DNA of 64,000 nucleotides from positions 30,696 to 94,695 of the forward strand of contig NZ_JAHBGE010000042.1 of the NCBI RefSeq assembly GCF_018390635.1, written 5' to 3'. Both the position numbers and the translations under genes were made by a program. How positions within the stretch are numbered: the first letter of the stretch is position 1; each line of letters starts with the position of its first letter. Under the pieces are notes generated by a model. It saw only the letters and a program-made list of their open reading frames with translations. It was not told the DNA's origin and did no database searches. Below, piece after piece: positions 10,449 to 19,483 of the stretch. This DNA is from Ancylobacter lacus (GTDB lineage Bacteria; Pseudomonadota; Alphaproteobacteria; Rhizobiales; Xanthobacteraceae).

Positions 10449-12431
10449 CAGAACGCCTGCCCCAGACTGACATAGATGCCGTAGCCGGCATCATCGGGTT
10501 CGGGATTCAGCGGGAAGGCCACGTCGAGGCGCAGCGGGCCCACGGCGGTGTAGTAGCGCAGGCCGATGCCCGCGGAATATTTGAGGCCGGAGAAATCCGG
10601 CGTGTCGGTGGCGTAGGCGGCGCCCATGTCGAAGAACGGCACCACGCCGATGGTCTCGGTGACCTTGATGCGCAGCTCGGCCGAGGCCTCGACATAGCTG
10701 AGGCCGCCCACGATGTCGCCGTCGGCGTTGCGCGGGCTGATGGACTGGTAGTCGTAGCCGCGCACCGAGCCGCCGCCGCCGACATAGAAGCGGCGCTGCG
10801 CCGGCACGTCGTAGAGGTCGCTCACCCCGAAGATGCTGCCCGCCCCGACCCGGCCGGCGAGGATGTAGCGGCGCTCCTCGTCGAGGCCGTAATAGGTGGA
10901 GAAGGTGCCCTGCGCCAGCACCGGCCCGGCATCGGCGGCGCCGAGCTTGGCGAAGGGCTCCAGCGTCGCCGAAAGGCGGAAGCCGCTGGCGGGGTCGAGC
11001 GGGGAGTCCGTGGTGTCCCACTTCAGGTCGGCCGGCACGCCGATGACGTCGGCCGGGCCCTTGCCGTTGGCGTCCTCCACCGTGCCGGTTTCCAGATCGG
11101 CGCCGAGCTGCACGGAGAGCTGATCGTCCACATTGTGCCGCACGCCGGCGAGGAAGGTGGCGCCCTCGCGGACATAGGCGTTGGTCACCTCGCGCAGCAC
11201 CGCGGCCTGGGCGACGAGGTCCTCCTGCGCGGTGATGATGCCGGGCTTGGTGAAGCTGGCGGCCAGCTTGTAGCCGAAGGGATCGGCGCTCGGCACCGCC
11301 TCCGGCTGGGTGCCGAACCACGAGACCTGGCCGTCGATGCGCAGCGTCTCCGCCCCGCCCCACAGGTTGCGGTGGCCCCAATAGACATTGGCCGCCGAGC
11401 CCTCGGTGTTGGAATAGGTGGCGGAGAAGCCGACATAGCGCGGCTCGCGCGGGGCCACCTCGATGAAGACCGGCAGCCGGCCCTGCGCGTCCAGCCGCTC
11501 GCCCTCGCGGATGCGGACGCTGGCGATGGCCTGATATTCCAGCAGCCGGCGCCGCAGCCGGTTCAGCCGCTCCGGCGAATAGGGCGTGCCGGGCGGGATC
11601 ATGATGCGGTCTTCGATGAAGCCGGGGGTGAGGAAGTCGGCCCCCGAGACGGTGAAGGTGCCGAAGGTCGCGCGCGGGCCGGTGTCGACCGACAGCGTCA
11701 CGTTGAGCTTCTGGGTCTTGTGGTCGGCCACCACATCCTTGGAGACCACCTTGGCGAAGGGATAGCCCTGGTCGCGCCAGTGGTCCACCAGCCGTGCCTC
11801 GGCCCGCACCACATTGTCGGCCAGCGCCGGCTCGCCGGGCGCGATCCACAGCGCCGCCGGGGAGGGCGAGCCTTCCAGCGGCCGGCGGGTGCGGGCGTCG
11901 AGGATGGCGATGGTGCCGAAGGTGAACTGCGGGCCGGTGGTCACCTCCACCCGCACCGGCACCGGGCCGCGCGCGCGCGGCCTCCACCACGTTGAAGATG
12001 TCGGGGGATTCCGGCGGCTTGCCGGCCAGCAGGATGCGGATGGTGCCGGCGTAATAGCCGGCGGAGTAGAGCGCGACGGTGATGCGGTCGTAATCCGCCA
12101 GCGCCCGGCGCACCAGCCCGGCGGCGCCGGAGGGCGGGCGCTGCTTCAGCGTCTCGAGATTGGAGAGGTCGCTGACCGCGCTGCGGGCGCTGCGGTCACC
12201 GCCCTTCACCTCGAGCGTGATCGCATAGGGGGTGGGATCGCTGACCGGGGCCTCGCGCTCGGCGATGCGGGCGGGATTGAACAGGTCGCGGATGGAATCG
12301 AGGAAGCCGGGCTGCTGGGCGGTTTCCTGGGCGGCGGCGGCGAACGGTATCAGGGTAAGAAAGACAGCCGTCGGCACGAGCGGCCCTGCCGGCCACCCCC
12401 ACCTTGCGCCCCCTTTACGTCCTGCCCGCAT
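10448..12431 (-). pseudogene. tamA: autotransporter assembly factor TamA, reading frame broken in a CG repeat
   Basis: TamA is an Omp85-family outer membrane protein with POTRA domains and a 16-strand barrel that works with TamB. The ATG at 12431 has a GGAGA site six bases upstream and encodes a signal peptide (hydrophobic core LVPTAVFLTLIPFAAAA). The N-terminal ~150 codons read as POTRA sequence to IFNVVEAARAR; the homologous continuation (PVRVEVTTGPQFTFG onward, about 504 residues, ending in the barrel with FYVGGGGSVRGY) lies in another phase. The switch falls in a (CG)6 tract at 11968-11979. One extra CG unit would give an intact protein of about 661 residues. It may be a real mutation, a slippage-controlled gene or a sequencing error; the intact downstream frame and tamB favour a functional or very recently broken gene. 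Confidence 0.8.
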
Positions 12432-12786
12432 CGCTCTCCGCGTCAACTCCCCTGGAGGGTCCCTCCGGCCGCACGCCGGCCGGAAGGGCGATCGTCGAGG
12501 ATGATCCGCAGCTCATCCGATCCGGCCCCGCATCTCCCGGCTCCCGCAAGCCAATAACCGGGATTTACTGAGGAAACTCCTAAGGCATCGTTCAGGCCCA
12601 TCCTAGCGGCATCCGTGCCGCAGGCCCACCCTTAACCGGGCCATCCCCCGCCAGATACCGCCGCGCCGTGGATTTGGCGCCACGCCGGCCCCCGCGCCTT
12701 CACGCAAAGGGCGTCACGGCGCGGTTTTGCGGGAACGGCAGGCCGGCGCCGGCGTTGCGCCCGGGTTGGTCTGTGCGGAGCGGCCC
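12432..12786. other. divergent intergenic region between tamA and the GH13 genes
   Basis: No gene is supported in this 355-base gap. On the tamA side, a perfect 8-bp hairpin (TCCGGCCG/CGGCCGGA with a CACGC loop, 12464-12484) lies about 30-50 bases upstream of the tamA start and could affect its mRNA leader. A modestly AT-richer stretch around 12550-12590 is the likeliest promoter region for either direction, but I cannot point to a convincing -35/-10 pair. A GGAG sequence at about 12777 serves the GTG start at 12787. Confidence 0.4.
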
Positions 12787-14454
12787 GTGATCCCCGATCT
12801 CTGGTACAAAAATGCCATCGTCTACTGCCTCTCGGTCGAGAGCTTCATGGATTCGAACGGCGACGGCGTCGGGGATTTCCGCGGCCTGATGCGCCGGCTC
12901 GACTATCTCCACGGCCTCGGCGTCACCGCGATCTGGCTGATGCCGTTCCAGGCCTCGCCGGGGCGGGACGACGGCTACGATGTCGCCGACTACTACAACA
13001 TCGATCCGCGCTTCGGCACGCTGGGCGACTTCGTCGAGTTCACCCACGGCGCCCGGCAGCGCGGCATGCGGGTGCTGATCGACCTCGTGGTCAACCATAC
13101 CTCGAACGAGCACCCCTGGTTCCAGTCGGCCAGGAGCGACCCCGCCTCGCCCTACCGCGACTGGTATGTCTGGTCGAAGAAGAAGCCGGCCAATGCCGGC
13201 GAGGGCGTGGTGTTTCCCGGGGTGCAGGAAACCACCTGGACCTGGGACGAGAAGGCGAAGGCCTACTACTTCCACCGCTTCTACGACCACCAGCCCGACC
13301 TCAACACCGCCAATCCCGAGGTGCAGTCCGAGATCCTCAAGATCATGGGGTTCTGGATCCAGCTCGGCGTTTCCGGCTTCCGCATGGACGCGGTGCCCTT
13401 CGTCATCGCCGAGAAGGGCGCCCATGTCTCCGGCACGCCGAAGGAGCATTTCGGCATGCTCCGGGTGTTCCGCGAGTTCCTGCAGTGGCGCAAGGGCGAC
13501 AGCATCATCCTCGCCGAGGCCAACATCCTGCCGCGCGACGACATGAAGTATTTCGGCCGCGACGGCGACCGGATGCAGATGATGTTCAACTTCCAGGTCA
13601 ACCAGACGCTGTTCTACGCGCTGGCCACCGCCGACACCTCGCTGCTCGCCAAGGCGCTGAAGGCGACGCGGCCGGGCTATCCCACCGCGCAATGGGGCCT
13701 GTTCCTGCGCAACCACGACGAGCTCGATCTCGGCCGGCTCTCGCCCGCGGAACGGCAGAAGGTGTTCGACGCCTTCGGGCCGGAAAAGAGCATGCAGCTC
13801 TACGACCGCGGCATCCGCCGCCGGCTGGCGCCGATGCTGAAGAACGACCGCCGGCTGATGGAGCTGGCCTACAGCCTGATGTTCACCCTGCCGGGCACCC
13901 CGGTGCTGCGCTATGGCGACGAGATCGGCATGGGCGACGACCTCTCGCTGCCCGAGCGCTACTGCGCCCGCACCCCGATGCAGTGGTCCGGCGAGGCGCA
14001 GGGCGGCTTCAGCGACAGCCCCGACACCTTTCTGCCCACCGGCGCCGAGGGGCCCTATGGCTACCACACCGTCAACGTGGCGGAGCAGCGGCGCGACCCC
14101 GGCTCGTTCCTGAACTGGACCGAGCGCATCATCCGCATGCGGCAGGAGCTGCCGGAGATCGGCTGGGGTGATTACGAGGTGCTGGACCTGCGCGACCGCC
14201 GGGTGCTGGGCCTGCGCTATTCCTGGCGCAACAACGACGTGATCGTGCTGCACAATTTCGATCCCGAGGGCCGCACCGTGAAGCTGCGCAGCGGGGTGGC
14301 GGCGGGCGACCAGGACCGGCTGGTCAACCTGCTCTCCGACGATCATTCCACCCCGGCGGAGGACGGACGTCATCACGTCACCCTCGAGCCCTATGGCTAC
14401 CGCTGGTACCGCGTCGGCGGGCTGGACTACGTGGTCAGGCGCAGCGAAGTGTGA
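12787..14454 (+). CDS. GH13 alpha-amylase family enzyme, trehalose synthase-like
   Basis: This is an alpha-glucan-active (beta/alpha)8-barrel enzyme closest by eye to trehalose synthase (maltose alpha-D-glucosyltransferase), which interconverts maltose and trehalose. Typical stretches are ESFMDSNGDGVGDFRGL, VTAIWLMPFQASPGRDDGYD, the nucleophile region FRMDAVPF, the acid/base glutamate in ILAEANILP and the third carboxylate in FLRNHDELDL. The protein has 555 residues from GTG 12787, which has CGGAG seven bases upstream; the longer TTG start at 12727 has no homology behind it. No maltokinase domain is fused. It lies six bases upstream of a second GH13 gene, suggesting a small trehalose/maltose operon. 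Confidence 0.85.
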   Translation: MIPDLWYKNAIVYCLSVESFMDSNGDGVGDFRGLMRRLDYLHGLGVTAIWLMPFQASPGRDDGYDVADYYNIDPRFGTLGDFVEFTHGARQRGMRVLIDLVVNHTSNEHPWFQSARSDPASPYRDWYVWSKKKPANAGEGVVFPGVQETTWTWDEKAKAYYFHRFYDHQPDLNTANPEVQSEILKIMGFWIQLGVSGFRMDAVPFVIAEKGAHVSGTPKEHFGMLRVFREFLQWRKGDSIILAEANILPRDDMKYFGRDGDRMQMMFNFQVNQTLFYALATADTSLLAKALKATRPGYPTAQWGLFLRNHDELDLGRLSPAERQKVFDAFGPEKSMQLYDRGIRRRLAPMLKNDRRLMELAYSLMFTLPGTPVLRYGDEIGMGDDLSLPERYCARTPMQWSGEAQGGFSDSPDTFLPTGAEGPYGYHTVNVAEQRRDPGSFLNWTERIIRMRQELPEIGWGDYEVLDLRDRRVLGLRYSWRNNDVIVLHNFDPEGRTVKLRSGVAAGDQDRLVNLLSDDHSTPAEDGRHHVTLEPYGYRWYRVGGLDYVVRRSEV

Positions 14455-14460
14455 GGTTCC

Positions 14461-16056
14461 GTGGGTATCGACGACAGCGCGTGGTGGCAGCGCGGGGCGA
14501 TCTACCAGATCTATCCCCGCTCCTTCTTCGACAGCAACGGCGACGGCATCGGCGACCTCGACGGCATCCGCCGCAAGCTCGGCCATCTCGTCGAGCTGGG
14601 GGTGGATGCGGCGTGGATCTCGCCGTTCTTCCCCTCGCCGATGGCCGATTTCGGCTATGACGTCGCCGATTACTGCGGGGTGGACCCCCTCTTCGGCACG
14701 CTCGCGGATTTTGACGCGCTGATCGCCGAGGCCCACCGGCTGGGGCTGCGCATCATCCTCGACTTTGTGCCCAACCACACCTCCGACCAGCACCCCTGGT
14801 TCCTCGAAAGCCGGCAGGGCCGGGAGAGCGCGAAGCGGGACTGGTACATCTGGCGCGACCCCGCCCCGGACGGCGGGCCGCCCAACAACTGGATGAGCAA
14901 TTTCGGGGGCAGCGCCTGGGCCTTCGACGCGGCCTCCGGCCAGTATTACTACCACGCCTTCCTCAGGGAGCAGCCGGACCTCAACTGGCGCAACCCGGCG
15001 GTGCAGGACGCCATGATGGAGGCCCTGCGCTTCTGGCTGGAGCGCGGGGTGGACGGCTTCCGCGTCGACGTCATCTGGCATCTGGTCAAGGACGCCCTCT
15101 TCCGCGACAACCCGCCCAATCCCGGCTATGGCCCCGGCCAGCCGGACATCAACCGCTTCCAGCAGATCCGCTCCACCGACCAGCCCGAGGTGTTCGACAT
15201 CATCGCCCGCATGCGGGCGACGCTGGCGGCCTATGGCGACCGGGTGCTGATCGGCGAGATCTACCTGCCGGTCGAACGGCTGGTGGCCTATTACGGCGAG
15301 CGGCTGGAGGGCGTGCACCTGCCCTTCAACTTCCAGCTCATCGCCGCGAGCTGGCACGCCCGCGGCCTCGACGAGATGATCGACGAATATGAGCGCGCCA
15401 TTCCCGAGGGCGGCTGGCCGAACTGGGTGCTGGGCAACCACGACCAGAAGCGCATCGCCGGCCGGCTCGGCGCGGCGCAGGCGCGGGTGGCCGCGATGCT
15501 GCTGCTGACCCTGCGCGGCACCCCCACCATCTATTACGGCGACGAGCTCGGCCTGCCCAACGTGCCGGTGCCGCCGGAGCTGGCGCAGGACCCGTGGGAG
15601 AAGAACGAGCCGGGCCTCGGCGTCGGCCGCGACCCCGCCCGCGCGCCGATGCGCTGGAACGACAGCCCGCGCGCCGGCTTCACCACCGGCACGCCCTGGC
15701 TGCCGATCGGCCCGCAGCCGGAGCTGAACGTCGCCACCGAGGCGGCCGACCCGCGCTCCATGCTGGCGCTGCACCGCCGGCTGCTGGCGCTGCGCCGGGC
15801 ACACCCGGCGCTGGCGGTCGGCGGCTATGAGCGGATCGAGGCCGAGGGCGATCTTCTCGCCTATCGCCGCCGCGAAGGCGGGGAGGTGCTCACCGTGGTG
15901 CTGAACCTGTCGGCCCGCGAGGAGAGCCTCGACCTGCCCGCCCCCGCCGGCGGCTGGCGCTGCCTCGTCTCCACCGGCCTCGACCGCGAGGGCCCCGAAC
16001 CGGCCGGCCCGCTGCGCCTGCGCCCGGACGAGGGGGTGGTGCTGGCGGAGGGGTAG
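14461..16056 (+). CDS. GH13 alpha-glucosidase (oligo-1,6-glucosidase type)
   Basis: This GH13 hydrolase probably releases glucose from short alpha-glucosides. The protein has 531 residues. The motifs include AIYQIYPRSFFDSNGDGIGDL, ILDFVPNHTSDQHPWF, the nucleophile in GFRVDVIWH, the acid/base residue in IGEIYLP and the stabilising aspartate in VLGNHDQKR. The acid/base context GEIYLP and the stretch YGDELGLPNV resemble bacterial alpha-glucosidases more than trehalose synthases. The start is GTG six bases after the previous stop, so the two enzymes are probably made together: one would form or break trehalose/maltose and the other hydrolyse the disaccharides. Exact linkage specificity is not evident. 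Confidence 0.9.
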   Translation: MGIDDSAWWQRGAIYQIYPRSFFDSNGDGIGDLDGIRRKLGHLVELGVDAAWISPFFPSPMADFGYDVADYCGVDPLFGTLADFDALIAEAHRLGLRIILDFVPNHTSDQHPWFLESRQGRESAKRDWYIWRDPAPDGGPPNNWMSNFGGSAWAFDAASGQYYYHAFLREQPDLNWRNPAVQDAMMEALRFWLERGVDGFRVDVIWHLVKDALFRDNPPNPGYGPGQPDINRFQQIRSTDQPEVFDIIARMRATLAAYGDRVLIGEIYLPVERLVAYYGERLEGVHLPFNFQLIAASWHARGLDEMIDEYERAIPEGGWPNWVLGNHDQKRIAGRLGAAQARVAAMLLLTLRGTPTIYYGDELGLPNVPVPPELAQDPWEKNEPGLGVGRDPARAPMRWNDSPRAGFTTGTPWLPIGPQPELNVATEAADPRSMLALHRRLLALRRAHPALAVGGYERIEAEGDLLAYRRREGGEVLTVVLNLSAREESLDLPAPAGGWRCLVSTGLDREGPEPAGPLRLRPDEGVVLAEG

Positions 16057-16140
16057 GCCGCGAGGATTGCTCTTAATTTCTACCTGTGCGTGTTCTACCA
16101 TCCTCCGTCCATGAGCCGGGGGGCGAGGATGGGAGAAGGC

Positions 16141-16638
16141 ATGCGGTTGCCGCCATGTGGCGGGGAAAGGCATATCGGCTGGGCATCGCGGTGGAGGTTG
16201 GCGCCGGCCGGAGCCGGCCTCTTTCTGCTTCTTGGGCTGGCGCCAGCGACAGCCTGCGACGAACTGGCCGGCCGGCTGCTACGCAAGGCGCTCGAGCCCG
16301 CCATCGCCCATGTTGGCTGCGGTGTCGTGGATCGCGCTGGCGTGGACAATCCCAACCATTCGCTTCGCTCCATCTGCTATTCGTCCGGCGGCGAAGTGTC
16401 GACGCTGGAGGTGACGGCCCATCTGGAATGCCGCACCAGCGATCAGGCGTTTTTCCAGGTGACGGTCGCCGAGGATGTCCGCATGTCGGCCGGTGTGCGC
16501 GGCGCCGACTGCCGGCTCACGGATTTTCACCTCAACGCCGGCGGCGTATTGGGGCAGGCCTTGATCGGGCTGCTGAATCCGGCGGGAGCCCTGCGCGGCC
16601 AGCTCCAGGCCGAACTCGACCGGTTGTGCCGCCCATGA
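16141..16638 (+). CDS. hypothetical secreted protein
   Basis: I do not recognise a family for this 165-residue protein. The ATG at 16141 is preceded by a strong GGGAGAAGG site and encodes a signal peptide (hydrophobic core GAGLFLLLGLAPA, probable cleavage before CDELA). A cysteine right after the predicted cleavage region could be a lipobox residue, although TAC is a weak lipobox. The mature part contains several cysteines (GCGVVD, SICYSSG, ECRTS, DCRLT, LCRP), fitting disulfides in the periplasm. The stop overlaps the start of the next gene (ATGA), so this protein and the following membrane protein form a pair. Upstream in-frame starts lack a ribosome site. Confidence 0.65.
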   Translation: MRLPPCGGERHIGWASRWRLAPAGAGLFLLLGLAPATACDELAGRLLRKALEPAIAHVGCGVVDRAGVDNPNHSLRSICYSSGGEVSTLEVTAHLECRTSDQAFFQVTVAEDVRMSAGVRGADCRLTDFHLNAGGVLGQALIGLLNPAGALRGQLQAELDRLCRP

Positions 16639-17357
16639 GCCGCGAGCACCTCACCCTTCTGTGGAAATGGCTCGCTCTCGGGCTGCTGCTTTATGTGCTG
16701 GCCGGCGTCGTCACCGTGCAGGGCGGGGGCGATATCTTCGGCGGCAAGACCGGGGCCAGCCCGGAGAAGGACGGCAACGCGGTCGTCGCCTACATGACCG
16801 TCGTGCTCGGCGCGCCGCTGTTCTGCCTGTCGATGCTGGTCGCGCTGCTGTACGCGCGCCGCCACGGCACGGCGTGGCACGAACGGGTCCCGGTGCTGCT
16901 GCTGGAGGGGCTGCGCACGGGGAGCTGGGAGGGGCGCGTCTTCCAGGGTGCCGTCATCTTCGTGCTCGTGCTGCTGCCGCTCTACGGAATCGGCCATTCG
17001 ATCCGCATCGCGAATGACGGGCCGATCTGCGAGCAGGTGCCGGACGGCTCGCCGCCGGGTACCGAGGCCCGCTTCTGGCCCGGCGGACACTGGACGATCC
17101 TCGACCTTCCCGACCCCATCGAATACGCGCCCGGACGCCGCGAGCAGCTCCGGCTGGTGAAGGACGAAGCCGCCGCGAAGATCTGCAAGAGCGGGTTTCA
17201 GCTCGACTGGTACACGTTCTGGTTCATGGTGGTGTTTCCGGGGGCGGGGATGGCGCTGCTGCTGCTGTGGATCGGCATGCTGTTCCGCCCCGCCGGCCGG
17301 AAGCGCGCTCCTGCCGATCCCGGTGACGCGGTGGCGGGCTGGCACCAGTCTGGCTGA
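16635..17357 (+). CDS. hypothetical membrane protein
   Basis: This is an unrecognised 240-residue integral membrane protein. Four membrane segments can be seen: about residues 8-28 (WKWLALGLLLYVLAGVV), 50-73 (AYMTVVLGAPLFCLSMLVALL), 105-122 (GAVIFVLVLLPLYGIG) and 197-222 (FMVVFPGAGMALLLLWIGM). Between segments three and four is a loop of about 75 residues with two cysteines (GPICEQ and AKICKS), likely on the periplasmic side. Its ATG sits inside the stop of the upstream secreted protein gene, which implies the two act together. No catalytic motif is visible. Confidence 0.65.
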   Translation: MSREHLTLLWKWLALGLLLYVLAGVVTVQGGGDIFGGKTGASPEKDGNAVVAYMTVVLGAPLFCLSMLVALLYARRHGTAWHERVPVLLLEGLRTGSWEGRVFQGAVIFVLVLLPLYGIGHSIRIANDGPICEQVPDGSPPGTEARFWPGGHWTILDLPDPIEYAPGRREQLRLVKDEAAAKICKSGFQLDWYTFWFMVVFPGAGMALLLLWIGMLFRPAGRKRAPADPGDAVAGWHQSG

Positions 17358-17378
17358 AGGCGTGGTGCCGGCGCGACC

Positions 17379-17420
17379 CCGCCATGGGGCTCCCGCCATG
17401 GGGCTCCCGCCGCGGGGCTC
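17379..17420. repeat. three tandem 14-bp repeats
   Basis: The unit CCGCCATGGGGCTC occurs three times head to tail (the third copy reads CCGCCGCGGGGCTC) in the intergenic space between the membrane protein and the DUF72 gene. It is a short minisatellite in non-coding DNA and may vary in copy number. I see no promoter or gene associated with it. Confidence 0.75.
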
Positions 17421-17624
17421 GCCCATGCCCGGGCGGTTGGCCTCGGCGATGCGGCGTGAAGGCCGCGAGGTCCCGCCTCGGCCGTGTCCGGGCCGGGACG
17501 AGGCGGCTCTGCGCCATGGCCCGCCCCCGACCTGGGGCCTCGCACCCCGAGCCGGAACCCCGGCTTTCCGCCCCGCGTTAGCGCGGGCGGGCGTTCCTGC
17601 CCGTGGGGCAGGAGGCTAGAGGGC

Positions 17625-18626
17625 ATGACGTCCCGCCGTGACCACGCCGGGCGAGGGCCCGCCGACATCCGCATCGGGCTTTCCGGCTGGACCTATGCGC
17701 CGTGGCGCGGCGCCTTCTACCCCGCCGAGCTGCCGCAGCGGCGCGAGCTGGCCTATGCCGCCGCCAGCTTCCGCTCGCTGGAGATCAACGGCACCTTCTA
17801 CGGCCTGCAGAAGCCGGAGGCCTATGCCCGCTGGGCTGAGGAGACGCCGGAAGATTTCATCTTCGCGGTGAAGGCGCCGCGCTTCATCACCCATGTGAAG
17901 CGGCTGCGCGAGCCGGAAGCGCCGCTCGCCAATTTCCTCGGCTCCGGGGTGCTGCGGCTCGGCGCCAAGCTGGGGCCGATCCTCTGGCAGTTCCCGCCGA
18001 ACTTCGCGTTCGAGGAGGAGCGGCTCGCCGCCTTCCTCGCCCTGCTGCCGCACGACACCGAGGCCGCGCTGGAGCGCGCCCGCCGGCACGACGCCCGGCT
18101 GAAGGCGCCGTGGCTCGCCATAGAGGGGCCGCGCCGGCTGCGCCACGCGGTCGAGATCCGCCACGAGAGCTTTCGCGATCCCCGCTTCCTCGCCCTGCTG
18201 CGCCGGCATGGCGTGGCGCTGGTCTGCGCCGACACGGTGGCGTGGCCGCGGCTGATGGACCTTGCCGCCGACTTCGCCTATTGCCGGCTGCACGGCTCGG
18301 ACGAGCTCTACCGCAGCCGCTATGCCGACGAGGCGCTGGACCGCTGGGCGCTGCGGGCTTCCTGCTGGGCGCGGGGCCTGCCGATGCGGGACGGCGATTT
18401 CATCGCCCCCGAAGATTCGGCCCCCGACGACCCCGGCCCCGACGACCTTGCGACTGCGCGCCCGCGCGACGTGTTCGTCTATTTCGACAACACCGACAAG
18501 CTGCACGCGCCGGAGGACGCCCGCCGGCTGATGCGGCGGCTGGGGCAGGAGGTGGTGGCGCCCGATGCCGGGGCCTTCCTCGCCGCCGGCCCGGCGGAGG
18601 AGCCCGCCGCCTCACGCCCGACGTGA
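17625..18626 (+). CDS. DUF72 family protein
   Basis: This is a TIM-barrel-like protein of the DUF72 (YecE) family, whose biochemical role is not established. The protein has 333 residues, starting at ATG 17625 with an AGAGGG sequence just upstream. Family stretches are IRIGLSGWTYAPWRGAFYP near the N-terminus, SFRSLEINGTFYGLQ, the central WQFPPNF and the C-terminal YFDNTDKLHAPEDA (usually YFNNT in the family). It stands alone, with a GC-rich spacer upstream and the DJ-1/PfpI gene 77 bases downstream. The acidic insertion near residues 265-285 (APEDSAPDDPGPDD) looks like a lineage-specific loop. Confidence 0.9.
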   Translation: MTSRRDHAGRGPADIRIGLSGWTYAPWRGAFYPAELPQRRELAYAAASFRSLEINGTFYGLQKPEAYARWAEETPEDFIFAVKAPRFITHVKRLREPEAPLANFLGSGVLRLGAKLGPILWQFPPNFAFEEERLAAFLALLPHDTEAALERARRHDARLKAPWLAIEGPRRLRHAVEIRHESFRDPRFLALLRRHGVALVCADTVAWPRLMDLAADFAYCRLHGSDELYRSRYADEALDRWALRASCWARGLPMRDGDFIAPEDSAPDDPGPDDLATARPRDVFVYFDNTDKLHAPEDARRLMRRLGQEVVAPDAGAFLAAGPAEEPAASRPT

Positions 18627-18703
18627 TCGGCCGGCGGGGAACCCCGCGCCAGGGCGGGCGTTCGCCCTGAGGGGATGCGGGGGCCGACGTTCAGGAGACA
18701 GAC

Positions 18704-19279
18704 ATGCCGAATATCCGCGAGGCCCGGATCCTCATCCTCGCCACCCACGGCTTCGAGCAGAGCGAGCTGATGGTGCCGCGCGACGCGCTGCGCAAGGCCG
18801 GCGCCACCGTCGAGCTCGCCACCCCGGACGGCCAGCCCATCCGCGGCTGGAACGAGAAGGACTGGGGCGACACCGCCGAGGCCGATCTGAAGATCGCCGC
18901 CGCCGACCCCGCCCGCTACGACGCGCTGGTGCTGCCGGGCGGGGTCATCAACCCCGACCAGCTACGGGTAAACCCCGACGCGATGAAGGTGGTGCGCGCC
19001 TTCCTCGACAGCGGCAAGGTGGTGGCCGCGGTCTGCCACGGGCCGTGGCTGCTGGTGGAGGCCGACGCGGTGCGCGGGCGCAACGTCACCTCCTTCCCCT
19101 CGATCCGCACCGACGTGGTGAACGCCGGCGGCAACTGGGTCGACCGGGAGGTGGTGGCCGACCAGGGCATCGTCACCTCCCGCTCGCCGGCCGACCTGCC
19201 CGCCTTCGTCGCCAAGATCATCGAGGAGGTCGGCGAGGGCCGCCACGAGCGCCGCGACGCCGGCCGCAAGGTCGCCTGA
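18704..19279 (+). CDS. DJ-1/PfpI family protein (type 1 glutamine amidotransferase fold)
   Basis: This is a 191-residue member of the PfpI/YhbO branch of the DJ-1 superfamily. Family members are described as stress-related proteins with protease, glyoxalase or deglycase activity; which applies here cannot be read from sequence. The nucleophile elbow is AAVCHGPWLL with its cysteine and following histidine, and the N-terminal ILATHGFEQSELMVPRDAL and the LPGGVINPDQLR loop are characteristic. The start ATG at 18704 has AGGAG nearby (CAGGAGACAGAC). A strong intrinsic terminator follows the stop, so the gene is probably the last of its transcript. Confidence 0.9.
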   Translation: MPNIREARILILATHGFEQSELMVPRDALRKAGATVELATPDGQPIRGWNEKDWGDTAEADLKIAAADPARYDALVLPGGVINPDQLRVNPDAMKVVRAFLDSGKVVAAVCHGPWLLVEADAVRGRNVTSFPSIRTDVVNAGGNWVDREVVADQGIVTSRSPADLPAFVAKIIEEVGEGRHERRDAGRKVA

Positions 19280-19303
19280 CGCGGGCGGCGCGCCGCGCAG
19301 CGA

Positions 19304-19327
19304 GGCCCGGCCCCGGCCGGGCCTTTT
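19304..19327 (+). terminator. rho-independent terminator after the DJ-1/PfpI gene
   Basis: A very GC-rich hairpin (GGCCCGG paired with CCGGGCC around a short C-rich loop) is followed directly by TTTT, 25 bases after the stop codon of the upstream gene. This is the clearest intrinsic terminator in the window. Confidence 0.75.
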
Positions 19328-19483
19328 CCGCGCAACGTGCCGCCTCTTTCGCGAACCCCGCGCCGGGCGCGCGGCATCGGCCGGCGCCGGGCCGGCGAAG
19401 GTACGGTTTCCGTGCGGAACGGAAACGGGGTATGGAACGGTTCCAGGGTGCGGGCGGGACCGCGCCCGACCGGAGCCGCCGCC

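Noticed and set aside
10448..11962. The 504-codon downstream part of tamA as an independent gene starting at GTG 11962
   Set aside because: It starts in the middle of a POTRA domain and lacks a signal peptide, so it is better read as the second part of a frameshifted tamA.
12700..16173. 1157-codon open frame antisense to the two GH13 genes
   Set aside because: It is a codon-position artefact of high GC. It has no recognisable domain, and both GH13 genes on the other strand have complete catalytic motifs.
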